Source: Xenorhabdus eapokensis
GTDB lineage: Bacteria > Pseudomonadota > Gammaproteobacteria > Enterobacterales > Enterobacteriaceae
Length of the DNA stretch: 13,702 nt
Direction: 5' to 3'
Assembly (NCBI RefSeq): GCF_001908105.1
Contig: NZ_MKGQ01000012.1
Span: 78,651-92,352 of the forward strand
Shown here: positions 1-6,656 of the stretch, piece after piece
Layout: every line of letters starts with the position of its first letter
How positions within the stretch are numbered: position 1 is the stretch's first letter
Translations under genes and position numbers: made by a program
The notes under the pieces: model-generated
Database searches by the model: none
Told to the model about the DNA's origin: nothing
What the model saw: the letters and a program-made list of their open reading frames with translations, nothing else

Positions 1-2
1 TC

Positions 3-86
3 TTAGTGTGCGTTGAAGAATTTATGACCGCCTTTTCATCAGGGCAACAACCGGGAGTGAGAAAAATGAGTGTATCGTTATTATGA
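3..86 (+). CDS. C-terminal end of an unidentified upstream protein (partial)
   Basis: An open frame enters from the left edge and encodes 27 residues ending in ...RKMSVSLL before a TGA at 84-86. A good intrinsic terminator starts 11 bases after this stop, which is the main reason to take the frame as a real gene end. In E. coli the gene upstream of alaS is recX, but this short tail does not resemble the RecX C-terminus I know, so I do not name it. The other two plus frames close at once (TAG at 4-6, TGA at 14-16), and a gene ending at 16 cannot be excluded. Low confidence. Confidence 0.3.
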   Translation, partial: LVCVEEFMTAFSSGQQPGVRKMSVSLL

Positions 87-96
87 AAGCTTATTT

Positions 97-130
97 AAAA
101 ACCACATCCATATCGGGTGTGGTTTTTTTT
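97..130 (+). terminator. Intrinsic terminator upstream of alaS
   Basis: Left arm 97-109 (AAAAACCACATCC) and right arm 115-127 pair over 13 positions with one G-U wobble around a 5-base loop, followed by an eight-T run at 123-130. It lies just after the stop at 84-86, so it most likely ends the upstream transcript and insulates alaS. Confidence 0.85.
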
Positions 131-188
131 ACACCTGTTTTCATAAAGAAAATAAACATCCTTGAAATAGGCGTATTGAAACAGGTGT
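131..188. repeat. 10-bp inverted repeat in the alaS upstream region
   Basis: ACACCTGTTT at 131-140 is matched by its exact reverse complement AAACAGGTGT at 179-188, separated by 38 bases. It abuts the terminator T-run. Function unknown: it could be a second hairpin, a protein site, or a decayed element end. The rest of the 87-383 interval holds the terminator, this repeat and the palindrome at 316-346, with no convincing gene. Confidence 0.5.
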
Positions 189-315
189 CACTAACAGACT
201 TTCAGAAAATCCTTAGACGAATTACAATGCTGGAAGGCGAATGGATTTATATGGGATTTTACTTCTTATGGAAGACACTCTATCTTAACCCTACTTTAAT
301 TTATTCGTGAGTTGA

Positions 316-346
316 AATGGTGGTGCGATATATCACCTTAACCATT
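316..346. promoter_or_regulatory. Interrupted palindrome before alaS, possible AlaRS operator
   Basis: AATGGT GGTG (316-325) is mirrored by CACC (334-337) and ACCATT (341-346), with an 8-base centre and a 3-base insertion in the right arm. It lies 38 bases upstream of the alaS start. A TTGAAA at 312-317 overlaps its left edge and could serve as a -35 box, but no good -10 box follows at standard spacing. E. coli AlaRS is known to repress its own gene through a palindrome near its promoter, so an equivalent role is plausible but inferred. Confidence 0.4.
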
Positions 347-383
347 CATAGATCTGTTTTTTCAGCTTGATTTCGGGACAATT

Positions 384-3011
384 ATGAGCAAAAGCACCGC
401 TGAGATCCGTCAGGCGTTTCTTGACTTTTTTCATACTAAAGGGCATCAGATAGTACCAAGCAGCTCGTTGGTGCCAACCAATGATCCAACATTGTTGTTC
501 ACCAACGCAGGGATGAACCAGTTCAAAGATGTCTTTCTAGGATTGGATAATAGACCTTATTCTAGAGCAACAACGGCTCAGCGCTGTGTTCGTGCTGGCG
601 GTAAACATAACGATTTAGAAAATGTAGGTTATACAGCCCGTCACCACACTTTCTTCGAAATGTTGGGTAACTTCAGTTTTGGCGATTATTTTAAACAAGA
701 TGCAATTCAATACGCATGGGAGTTACTGACCGGCGAAAAGTGGTTTAACCTGCCAAAAGAAAAACTGTGGGTTACTGTCTATGAGACAGACGATGAAGCT
801 TATGACATCTGGCATAAAGAAGTCGGTGTTCCGGCAGAAAGAATCATTCGTATAGGTGATAACAAAGGTGCTCCATATGCGTCAGATAATTTCTGGCAAA
901 TGGGGGATACTGGCCCATGTGGTCCTTGTACGGAGATTTTTTACGACCACGGTGAACATATTTGGGGAGGCCCTCCAGGCAGCCCAGAGGAAGACGGTGA
1001 CAGATATATTGAAATTTGGAACATCGTTTTCATGCAATTTAACCGCCATGCCGATGGCACTATGGAACCGTTGCCAAAACCTTCAGTTGATACCGGTATG
1101 GGGCTGGAACGTATCACAGCCGTCTTGCAACACGTTAATTCCAACTACGAGATAGACCTATTCCAAAACTTAATTGCTTCGGTTGCAAAAGTGACAGGAG
1201 CAACAGATCTTACCAATAAATCTCTGCGTGTTGTTGCAGACCATATCCGTGCGTGTGCGTTCTTGATTTGCGATGGGGTTATTCCATCCAACGAAAACCG
1301 CGGCTATGTACTTCGTCGTATCATTCGCCGTGCTGTCCGTCATGGCAACATGTTGGGGGCAAAAGAAGCCTTCTTCTACAAGCTAGTTGCACCACTGATT
1401 AAATTCATGGGGGCGGCTGGTGAAGAGCTGAAACAGCAGCAGGCTTTGGTTGAGCAGGTATTAAAAACTGAAGAAGAACAGTTTGCTCGTACTTTGGAAC
1501 GTGGCTTGCAGTTGCTGGATGAAGAGCTGGCTAAATTATCTGGTGATACGCTCGACGGTGAAACTGCTTTCCGTTTGTATGATACCTATGGTTTCCCTGT
1601 TGACTTGACTGCGGATGTTTGCCGCGAACGTAATATCAAAGTTGATGAAGCTGGTTTCGGTGCAGCAATGGAAAACCAGCGTCGTCGCGCCCGTGAATCC
1701 AGTGGTTTTGGTACAGATTACAATGAGCTGATCAAAGTTGATGGACGCAGTGATTTTTGTGGTTATGAACATAACTCACAGCAAGCTACTGTTATCGCTA
1801 TCTTCCGCAATGGCCAAGCTGTTGAGCAAATTCACGCTGGTGAAGAAGCGATTATTATACTTGATAAAACCGCTTTCTATGCTGAATCTGGTGGACAGGT
1901 TGGTGATACGGGTAAATTGTTGAATGACAATGGTGTATTCGAAGTCGTTGATACACAAAAATATGCTCAGGCAATTGGTCACATCGGTAAGTTGACAAGC
2001 GGTAGTTTGAGCATTAATTATGCAGTTGAGGCTGAAATTGATGTGGCACGCAGAGATGCGATCCGTTTGAATCATTCAGCGACCCACTTATTACATGCGG
2101 CATTACGTCAAATTTTGGGAGAACATGTTGCCCAGAAAGGCTCTTTAGTAAATGATAAATATCTGCGCTTTGACTTCTCTCACTTTGAGGCCATGAAGCC
2201 AGAACAGATCCGTCAAGTCGAAAACTTGGTGAATGAAGAGATTCGCAAAAATTCACCAATTGTTACAGAACTAATGGAGCTGGAAGAAGCAAAAGCGAAA
2301 GGTGCTATGGCACTGTTTGGCGAGAAATATGACGAAAAAGTACGTGTACTTAGCATGGGAGGTTTTTCTACCGAATTATGTGGTGGTACTCATGCTAGCC
2401 GCACAGGTGATATAGGGTTGTTACGTATATCGAGTGAATCAGGTACAGCAGCCGGAATTCGTCGTATTGAAGCCATCACGGGGCAAACTGCGCTAAACTC
2501 TGTCTATCAACAGGCTGATTTACTGCAAGACATCGCTCATTTGGTGAAAGGTGATATCAGTAGCCTGAATGAGAAAGTGAAAACAACACTGGACAAAACG
2601 AAACAGTTGGAAAAAGAGTTGCAACAGTTGAAATCTCAGCAAGCAGCTCAGGAAAGCTCCTCTTTGGCTAATCAAGCCAAGGAAATCCAAGACACTCGTC
2701 TACTGGTAACTCAATTAGGTGATATAGAGCCGAAAATGCTCAGAACGATGGTTGATGATCTAAAAAATCAGTTAGGATCAGCAATTATTGTGCTTTCTAC
2801 AGTGACTGGTGATAAAGTCAGTCTAATTGTTGGTATAACGAAGGATTTGACTGCTAGAATAAAAGCAGGCGATTTAATCTCTTTTGTTGCCCAACAGGTT
2901 GGAGGTAAAGGAGGAGGGCGTCCTGATCTGGCTCAGGCTGGCGGGACTGATGTAACAGCTCTTCCTTCTGCATTAGCTAGTGTAGAAGAGTGGGTAACAT
3001 TGCGGTTATAG
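384..3011 (+). CDS. alaS: Alanyl-tRNA synthetase
   Basis: Class II aminoacyl-tRNA synthetase that charges tRNA-Ala with alanine in the cytoplasm. The product is 875 residues, against about 876 in E. coli, and starts [10 protein letters not shown] as expected. The N-terminal catalytic core (about 1-240) carries [18 protein letters not shown] and the [15 protein letters not shown] stretch. The editing domain that removes mischarged Ser and Gly shows its full zinc set: H564 and H568 in HSATH, and C666 and H670 in CGGTH, the same numbers as in E. coli. A coiled segment (about 700-755) leads into the C-Ala domain with its glycine-rich [15 protein letters not shown] motif. The start is ATG at 384; the Shine-Dalgarno (GGGA) is weak. 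The gene stands alone between a terminator and the csrA region. Nothing is truncated. Confidence 0.98.
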   Translation: MSKSTAEIRQAFLDFFHTKGHQIVPSSSLVPTNDPTLLFTNAGMNQFKDVFLGLDNRPYSRATTAQRCVRAGGKHNDLENVGYTARHHTFFEMLGNFSFGDYFKQDAIQYAWELLTGEKWFNLPKEKLWVTVYETDDEAYDIWHKEVGVPAERIIRIGDNKGAPYASDNFWQMGDTGPCGPCTEIFYDHGEHIWGGPPGSPEEDGDRYIEIWNIVFMQFNRHADGTMEPLPKPSVDTGMGLERITAVLQHVNSNYEIDLFQNLIASVAKVTGATDLTNKSLRVVADHIRACAFLICDGVIPSNENRGYVLRRIIRRAVRHGNMLGAKEAFFYKLVAPLIKFMGAAGEELKQQQALVEQVLKTEEEQFARTLERGLQLLDEELAKLSGDTLDGETAFRLYDTYGFPVDLTADVCRERNIKVDEAGFGAAMENQRRRARESSGFGTDYNELIKVDGRSDFCGYEHNSQQATVIAIFRNGQAVEQIHAGEEAIIILDKTAFYAESGGQVGDTGKLLNDNGVFEVVDTQKYAQAIGHIGKLTSGSLSINYAVEAEIDVARRDAIRLNHSATHLLHAALRQILGEHVAQKGSLVNDKYLRFDFSHFEAMKPEQIRQVENLVNEEIRKNSPIVTELMELEEAKAKGAMALFGEKYDEKVRVLSMGGFSTELCGGTHASRTGDIGLLRISSESGTAAGIRRIEAITGQTALNSVYQQADLLQDIAHLVKGDISSLNEKVKTTLDKTKQLEKELQQLKSQQAAQESSSLANQAKEIQDTRLLVTQLGDIEPKMLRTMVDDLKNQLGSAIIVLSTVTGDKVSLIVGITKDLTARIKAGDLISFVAQQVGGKGGGRPDLAQAGGTDVTALPSALASVEEWVTLRL

Positions 3012-3032
3012 TTGGTATTGCCGTGACAGCAG

Positions 3033-3076
3033 CGGCACCGTGAAAGTGTTTTTTTATGGTGCCGGATGTTTTTTTG
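3033..3076 (+). terminator. Terminator after alaS
   Basis: CGGCACC at 3033-3039 pairs perfectly with GGTGCCG at 3058-3064 around an 18-base loop. A seven-T run follows a few bases later. The U-tract is displaced by about four bases, so efficiency may be partial and some readthrough into csrA is possible. Confidence 0.7.
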
Positions 3077-3087
3077 TTGTGAAATTG

Positions 3088-3116
3088 TTGAAATGTTGGG
3101 CACATACTTATATTTT
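3088..3116 (+). promoter_or_regulatory. Candidate sigma-70 promoter for csrA
   Basis: TTGAAA at 3088-3093 is followed, after exactly 17 bases, by TATTTT at 3111-3116. It lies between the alaS terminator and csrA, about 150 bases upstream of the csrA start. E. coli csrA is known to have several promoters, so more than one start here would be expected. Confidence 0.45.
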
Positions 3117-3121
3117 AGCTA

Positions 3122-3147
3122 TCCTATAGATATCTATAGATATAGGA
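3122..3147. repeat. AT-rich palindrome / direct repeat upstream of csrA
   Basis: CTATAGATAT occurs twice back to back (3124-3133, 3134-3143). The outer arms TCCTATA (3122-3128) and TATAGGA (3141-3147) are inverted repeats, and TATAGATATCTATA inside is a perfect 14-bp palindrome. It lies just downstream of the candidate csrA promoter and could be an operator or simple low-complexity DNA. Confidence 0.5.
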
Positions 3148-3160
3148 AATGTGTTCAAAA

Positions 3161-3174
3161 CTGCTTATACTTTA
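3161..3174 (+). promoter_or_regulatory. Possible sigma-S-type -10 element for csrA
   Basis: CTGCTTATACTTTA has a TATACT hexamer (3166-3171) preceded by a C-T and followed by T/A-rich bases, resembling the extended -10 favoured by RpoS. No good -35 is seen at 17 bases. One of the E. coli csrA promoters is RpoS-dependent, which makes this attractive but unproven. Confidence 0.3.
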
Positions 3175-3269
3175 AGTAGATATCATTGCTTTACGTTTTC
3201 ACGGTGTTTGATGGATAATAGCGGGGAAACCTAGAGACCCGACTCTTTTAAATTTTCAAGGAGCAAAGA

Positions 3270-3455
3270 ATGCTTATTCTGACTCGTCGAGTTGGTGAAA
3301 CGCTCATGATAGGCGATGAGGTAACAGTCACAGTACTGGGAGTTAAAGGCAACCAAGTTCGCATTGGTGTAAATGCGCCCAAGGAAGTTTCTGTTCACCG
3401 TGAAGAAATTTATCAACGGATTCAGGCGGAGAAATCCCAGCCTACAACTTTTTAA
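3270..3455 (+). CDS. csrA: Carbon storage regulator CsrA
   Basis: Small homodimeric RNA-binding protein that binds GGA motifs in mRNA leaders, controlling translation and stability of transcripts for carbon storage, motility, virulence and secondary metabolism. The 61-residue length equals that of E. coli. The N-terminal [10 protein letters not shown] strand and VHREEI with Arg44, both key to RNA contact, are present. The ATG is preceded by a clear AAGGAG (3260-3265). Because that site contains a GGA, CsrA could bind its own leader, as in E. coli. It lies between alaS and the tRNA operon, the standard enterobacterial arrangement. The C-terminal tail (about 50-61) is the variable part. Confidence 0.97.
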   Translation: MLILTRRVGETLMIGDEVTVTVLGVKGNQVRIGVNAPKEVSVHREEIYQRIQAEKSQPTTF

Positions 3456-3463
3456 TTCAAGAA

Positions 3464-3496
3464 TGGCGTCCATGCTTTTTTAAGACTTGGGCGCTA
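3464..3496 (+). terminator. Possible csrA terminator hairpin
   Basis: TGGCGTCC (3464-3471) can pair with GGGCGCTA (3489-3496), 8 bp with two wobbles, around a 17-base loop. No clean U-tract follows, but a long pyrimidine-rich stretch does. It could be a weak intrinsic terminator or the start of a Rho-dependent one. Confidence 0.4.
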
Positions 3497-3602
3497 CTCT
3501 ACTCCTTTCTGTCTTCTTTTTCTGTTTCTTTCTACTTTCCTGTTTTGTAACCCTGCTATGTTTATCTCTTTTTGATACTCTGATCCTATTCTCTCATGTC
3601 TT
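3495..3602 (+). other. Pyrimidine-rich, G-poor tract downstream of csrA
   Basis: About 108 bases of the plus strand are dominated by C and T with only about ten G. RNA of this make-up (C-rich, G-poor, unstructured) is typical of Rho loading sites, so a role in ending the csrA transcript before the tRNA promoter is plausible. No gene is seen. From here to the tRNA promoter (about 3603-3754) the DNA is AT-rich with no other feature I can support. Confidence 0.4.
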
Positions 3603-3754
3603 TTTATTTTCTATCAGTTGAAAAAGCCTCGTTCATGAGTCCATAGAGATGAATAATCATTTTCATAAATTTTAACGGTTTTTAGATTATTTCACTGTTG
3701 ATAAAACAACCCCTTAGATGTTAAATCAAGCATTTTGCATGTTAAGTATCCAAA

Positions 3755-3812
3755 CGGAAAAAAGTTACGAAAAATTGTTTGACTTATCAGGTAGGGAAAG
3801 TAATATGTGCGC
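3755..3812 (+). promoter_or_regulatory. Strong stable-RNA promoter of the tRNA operon
   Basis: TTGACT at 3779-3784, a 16-base spacer, and TAATAT at 3801-3806 are close to consensus. Two A-tracts at about 3760-3778 look like an UP element. The GTGCGCC discriminator directly after the -10 is GC-rich, as in promoters under stringent (ppGpp) control. Transcription should start near 3813 and give a leader of about 105 bases ahead of tRNA-Ser. Confidence 0.85.
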
Positions 3813-3878
3813 CATCGCAGCGACGAAGAGCTTGAAGGAAAGCTTCTGAGTAAATACCGGAAGTAAAGATCCTAAAAG

Positions 3879-3900
3879 CTAAGAAGTGAAAACTTCTCAG
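3879..3900 (+). other. Leader hairpin in the tRNA precursor
   Basis: CTAAGAAGT and ACTTCTCAG form a stem with one mismatch capped by a GAAA tetraloop (3888-3891). It ends 17 bases before tRNA-Ser and may guide 5' processing of the primary transcript; that role is inferred. Confidence 0.5.
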
Positions 3901-3917
3901 TCGCAGGTTTTAAAAAT

Positions 3918-4010
3918 GGTGAGGTGGCCGAGAGGCTGAAGGCGCTCCCCTGCTAAGGGAGTATGTGGTTAAGAGCTGCATCGAGGGTTCGAATCCCTCC
4001 CTCACCGCCA
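3918..4010 (+). tRNA. serV: tRNA-Ser (anticodon GCU)
   Basis: 93-nt class II tRNA. The acceptor arm GGTGAGG pairs with CCTCACC, the discriminator is G, and CCA is encoded. The anticodon stem CTCCC/GGGAG encloses GCT in the loop. A long variable arm and the T-arm GGGTTCGAATCCC are clear. It reads AGC and AGU serine codons and is the first gene of the tRNA operon, matching serV after csrA in E. coli. Confidence 0.97.
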
Positions 4011-4018
4011 TTTAATGC

Positions 4019-4095
4019 GCATCCATAGCTCAGCTGGATAGAGTACTCGGCTACGAACCGAGCGGTCGGAGGTTCGAATCCTCCTGGATGCACCA
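4019..4095 (+). tRNA. tRNA-Arg (anticodon ACG), copy 1
   Basis: 77-nt tRNA with acceptor GCATCCA/TGGATGC, anticodon ACG (read as ICG after deamination), T-arm GGAGGTTCGAATCCTCC and encoded CCA. It decodes CGU, CGC and CGA. Equivalent to the argV/Y/Z/Q set of E. coli. It is 8 bases after tRNA-Ser. Confidence 0.97.
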
Positions 4096-4175
4096 TTTAA
4101 ACACCGCGATTTTTAGGTATCTCAATTCTAGTCAGGCAATCACTATCGCTTGAGCGGAAATAGAAAACCGACAAT

Positions 4176-4252
4176 GCATCCATAGCTCAGCTGGATAGAG
4201 TACTCGGCTACGAACCGAGCGGTCGGAGGTTCGAATCCTCCTGGATGCACCA
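4176..4252 (+). tRNA. tRNA-Arg (anticodon ACG), copy 2
   Basis: Identical over all 77 bases to copy 1, with encoded CCA. It is separated from copy 1 by an 80-base spacer that is recognisably related to, but diverged from, the later spacers. Confidence 0.97.
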
Positions 4253-4337
4253 TTTTATATATCCCGAATTTTGGGTATTCAAATTCTATAAAGTCAGGCA
4301 ATCAACAACGTCTGAGTTGAAATAGAAAACTGACAAT

Positions 4338-4414
4338 GCATCCATAGCTCAGCTGGATAGAGTACTCGGCTACGAACCGAGCGGTCGGAGGTTCGAATCC
4401 TCCTGGATGCACCA
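4338..4414 (+). tRNA. tRNA-Arg (anticodon ACG), copy 3
   Basis: Identical to the other copies over 77 bases. The 85-base spacer before it (4253-4337) is identical to the one after it, so copies 2 and 3 with their spacers form an exact 162-bp tandem duplication. Confidence 0.97.
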
Positions 4415-4499
4415 TTTTATATATCCCGAATTTTGGGTATTCAAATTCTATAAAGTCAGGCAATCAACAACGTCTGAGTTGAAATAGAAAACTGACAAT

Positions 4500-4576
4500 G
4501 CATCCATAGCTCAGCTGGATAGAGTACTCGGCTACGAACCGAGCGGTCGGAGGTTCGAATCCTCCTGGATGCACCA
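4500..4576 (+). tRNA. tRNA-Arg (anticodon ACG), copy 4
   Basis: Identical 77-base copy with encoded CCA. Its following spacer (4577-4661) differs from the two preceding 85-base spacers at three positions. Confidence 0.97.
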
Positions 4577-4661
4577 TTTTATATATCCCGAATTTTGGGT
4601 ATTCAAATTCTATAAAGTCAGGCAATCAAAAGCGTCTGAGTTGAAATAGAAAACCGACAAT

Positions 4662-4738
4662 GCATCCATAGCTCAGCTGGATAGAGTACTCGGCTACGAA
4701 CCGAGCGGTCGGAGGTTCGAATCCTCCTGGATGCACCA
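4662..4738 (+). tRNA. tRNA-Arg (anticodon ACG), copy 5
   Basis: Last and also identical copy. The operon terminator starts five bases after its CCA. E. coli has four such genes at this locus, so this organism carries one more. Confidence 0.97.
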
Positions 4739-4742
4739 GATT

Positions 4743-4780
4743 AAAACCCCTTCCTTATCAAGGAAGGGGTTTTTCTTTTT
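4743..4780 (+). terminator. tRNA operon terminator
   Basis: AAAACCCCTTCCTT (4743-4756) and its perfect complement (4760-4773) enclose a 3-base loop, followed by TTTTTCTTTTT. It is a strong intrinsic terminator placed five bases after the last tRNA. Confidence 0.95.
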
Positions 4781-4822
4781 TATCTTTTGTTCAAAAATAA
4801 CATTTATTTCATTAATTATGTT

Positions 4823-4828
4823 TATAAT
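4823..4828 (+). promoter_or_regulatory. Candidate gshA promoter -10
   Basis: A perfect TATAAT at 4823-4828, followed by a GC-containing discriminator, lies about 107 bases upstream of gshA. No convincing -35 is seen at 16-18 bases. A TTGACT at 4872-4877 is an alternative -35, but no good -10 follows at normal spacing. The promoter is therefore only tentatively placed. Confidence 0.35.
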
Positions 4829-4934
4829 TTGTGCGGTGATATGTTGCCCCCTTTATGTAATCAGCGACAACTTGACTTGTTTCATATAAAGTAAACTTTT
4901 AGTAATAATCTCTTCAACTCCACGGGAGGACAAA

Positions 4935-6494
4935 TTGATCCCGGACGTATCAAAAGCATTGTCATGGTTAGAGGCAAATCCTACCGTATTAAACGGTATT
5001 TGTCGTGGCATTGAACGTGAAACATTGCGTGTTACTCCAGACGGTCATTTAGCTAAGACGGAGCATCCAAAATCACTTGGTGCTTCTTTAACGCATAAAT
5101 GGATTACAACTGATTTTGCTGAATCTCTATTGGAATTTATTACCCCTGTTGATAGCAATATAGATAGAACCACTGCTTTCCTTAAAGATTTGCATATCCA
5201 TACCGCCCTGAATCTGAGCAATGAAAAAATGTGGCCTTTAAGTATGCCATGTTTTATCGACGAAGAAGAAAATATCACTTTGGCTCAATATGGTACATCT
5301 AACTTAGGCCGTTTTAAGACCTTGTACCGTGAAGGATTAAAGAGCCGTTATGGCGCACTAATGCAAGTAATTTCTGGTGTGCATTATAACTTTTCTCTGC
5401 CAATGAGTTTTTGGCAGGCATGGTTAGGTATTAAAGACGCCGAGACAGGGAAAGAGCAGATCTCAGATGGCTACCTTCGTTTAATCCGCAATTATTACCG
5501 CTTTGGCTGGGTTATTCCTTATTTATTTGGCGCATCACCGGCAATTTGTTCTTCATTCTTACGTGGACGAAATACAATATTACCTTTTGAGGAAACAGAA
5601 AGAGGGACTTGTTATCTGCCTTATGCGACTTCGTTGAGGATGAGTGATCTTGGGTATACCAACAAATCGCAAAGTGATCTGAATATTACTTTTAATCATC
5701 TTCATATCTATGTAGAGGGGCTTAAGAAAGCAATTCATAAGCCATCCGAAGAATTTGCGGCAATCGGTATCAAAAAAGGGAATAAGTACTTACAGCTCAA
5801 CACTAATGTTCTTCAAATTGAAAATGAGTTGTACGCACCAATACGTCCAAAACGAGTCACGAAAGAGGAAGAATCACCTTCAGATGCTTTGTTGAGAGGT
5901 GGTATAGAGTATATTGAAGTGCGTTCTTTAGATATTAATCCTTTTTCCCCTATTGGAGTTGATGAGACACAAATTCGTTTTCTTGACTTATTCTTGATAT
6001 GGTGTGCTCTGGCTGATGCTCCTGAAATGGGAAATGAGGAGCTTGCATGTTGCCGTGGAAACTGGAATAAAGTTATCTTAGAAGGACGTAAACCTGGATT
6101 GTCGATTGGCCTTGGTTGTGGGATTGAACAACAGCCACTTAAGACTGTAGGGCGAAAATTATTCAGGGACTTAGAGAGAGTTGCTGAAGTTCTGGATGCC
6201 TGTTCAGGGACTCAATATCAATCAGTCTGTAAAGAATTGGTTAATATGTTTGAAGATCCATCACTAACGTTTTCGGCGCGTGTCCTGGATAAGATGAAAT
6301 CTCAGGGGATAGTTGGTTTTGGGTTGGAACTAGCAGATCAGTATCATAATGAATTGATTGAAGAACATTATTCAATTTTGAAGGATGAAAATTTTTCGGT
6401 TGAGCGTGAATCTTCTGTATCACGTCAACATGACCTTGAACAGCAAGATATCATGAGTTTTGACGAGTATTTACAACTTCATGCAAGGCGTTAA
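4935..6494 (+). CDS. gshA: Glutamate-cysteine ligase GshA
   Basis: Catalyses the ATP-dependent joining of L-glutamate and L-cysteine, the first and rate-limiting step of glutathione synthesis, in the cytoplasm. The product is 519 residues (E. coli about 518). The start is TTG at 4935 with GGGAGGA seven to thirteen bases upstream; E. coli gshA also uses TTG, and the N-terminus (M)IPDVSKAL matches. Conserved family stretches include [10 protein letters not shown] (about 24-33), [19 protein letters not shown] (53-71), the SGVHYNFS block, and [10 protein letters not shown] near residue 330. This is the proteobacterial type 1 ligase without a fused GshB domain. Its stop lies against the terminator end of the antisense MicA gene. 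yqaB and yqaA, its E. coli upstream neighbours, are missing. Confidence 0.97.
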   Translation: MIPDVSKALSWLEANPTVLNGICRGIERETLRVTPDGHLAKTEHPKSLGASLTHKWITTDFAESLLEFITPVDSNIDRTTAFLKDLHIHTALNLSNEKMWPLSMPCFIDEEENITLAQYGTSNLGRFKTLYREGLKSRYGALMQVISGVHYNFSLPMSFWQAWLGIKDAETGKEQISDGYLRLIRNYYRFGWVIPYLFGASPAICSSFLRGRNTILPFEETERGTCYLPYATSLRMSDLGYTNKSQSDLNITFNHLHIYVEGLKKAIHKPSEEFAAIGIKKGNKYLQLNTNVLQIENELYAPIRPKRVTKEEESPSDALLRGGIEYIEVRSLDINPFSPIGVDETQIRFLDLFLIWCALADAPEMGNEELACCRGNWNKVILEGRKPGLSIGLGCGIEQQPLKTVGRKLFRDLERVAEVLDACSGTQYQSVCKELVNMFEDPSLTFSARVLDKMKSQGIVGFGLELADQYHNELIEEHYSILKDENFSVERESSVSRQHDLEQQDIMSFDEYLQLHARR

Positions 6495-6521
6495 AAAAGA
6501 AAACGGCCACCACTGGTGGCC
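6493..6521 (-). terminator. Intrinsic terminator of micA
   Basis: A 7-bp perfect GC-rich stem with a 3-base loop (6505-6521) is followed on the minus strand only by GTTTTCTTTTTT (6504-6493). On the plus strand no T-run follows, so it is not a good gshA terminator. This asymmetry is what reveals the antisense RNA gene. Confidence 0.88.
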
Positions 6522-6570
6522 AAATGAAATATCTTAGAGAATAGGGATGATAACAATTTTGCGCGTCTTC
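6496..6570 (-). ncRNA. micA: MicA-type Hfq-dependent small RNA
   Basis: On the minus strand the sequence starting at 6570 reads GAAGACGCGC, continues with a GTTATCATCCC stretch, and ends in a GGCCACC-ACT-GGTGGCC hairpin (6521-6505) followed by GTTTTCTTTTTT. This matches E. coli MicA in 5' seed, terminal hairpin and location: divergent from luxS and convergent with gshA. MicA is a sigma-E-dependent RNA that represses ompA and other envelope mRNAs by pairing at their ribosome-binding sites with help from Hfq. The seed GCGC...GTTATC is kept. The central part, which in E. coli forms a stem, is more diverged and folds only weakly here. The 3' end within the U-run is approximate. Confidence 0.88.
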
Positions 6571-6575
6571 ATATC

Positions 6576-6604
6576 TTATGACCAGCCGCGAATGAAAAGG
6601 TTTC
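6576..6604 (-). promoter_or_regulatory. Candidate sigma-E promoter of micA
   Basis: On the minus strand GAAACC (6604-6599), a 17-base spacer, and TCATAA (6581-6576) precede the predicted RNA start at 6570 by five bases. This roughly fits the sigma-E pattern (GGAACTT, about 16 bases, TC-AA). It lies inside the luxS leader, so the two genes share regulatory DNA. Confidence 0.45.
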
Positions 6605-6656
6605 ATCTATCTGAAAAATTTTTCGTAAAAAATCTGATACCTCAGGAGGTAGTATT

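Larger units (their letters stand above)
4096..4661 (+). repeat. Tandem tRNA-Arg/spacer array with 162-bp period
   Basis: The intervals between tRNA-Arg starts are 157, 162, 162 and 162 bases. Spacers 2 and 3 are identical, spacer 4 has three substitutions, and spacer 1 is 80 bases and clearly more diverged. Each 85-base spacer contains CCCGAATTTTGGG and a GTCAG...C(T/C)GAC pair near its 3' end. The pattern indicates unequal recombination or gene conversion keeping the array homogeneous. Confidence 0.9.

Noticed and set aside
83..310. 75-residue open frame between the upstream terminator and alaS
   Set aside because: It runs through the terminator hairpin and the 131-188 inverted repeat, has no ribosome-binding site and has low-complexity composition, so it is most likely chance.
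87..383. T-box or other alanine-sensing leader before alaS
   Set aside because: No T-box core or antiterminator motif is present; the terminator here belongs to the upstream gene, and such leaders are not typical of gammaproteobacteria.
1536..2259. Several minus-strand open frames within alaS
   Set aside because: They are all antisense to conserved AlaRS domains, mutually overlapping, and without initiation signals.
3464..3602. CsrB-like regulatory RNA on the minus strand next to csrA
   Set aside because: The minus strand is purine-rich with a few GGA triplets, but they are not in repeated hairpin loops, and no terminator or promoter supports an RNA gene.
4019..4738. Regularly spaced repeats resembling a CRISPR array
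   Set aside because: The 77-base repeats are complete tRNA-Arg genes with encoded CCA, and the spacers are nearly identical to one another rather than unique.
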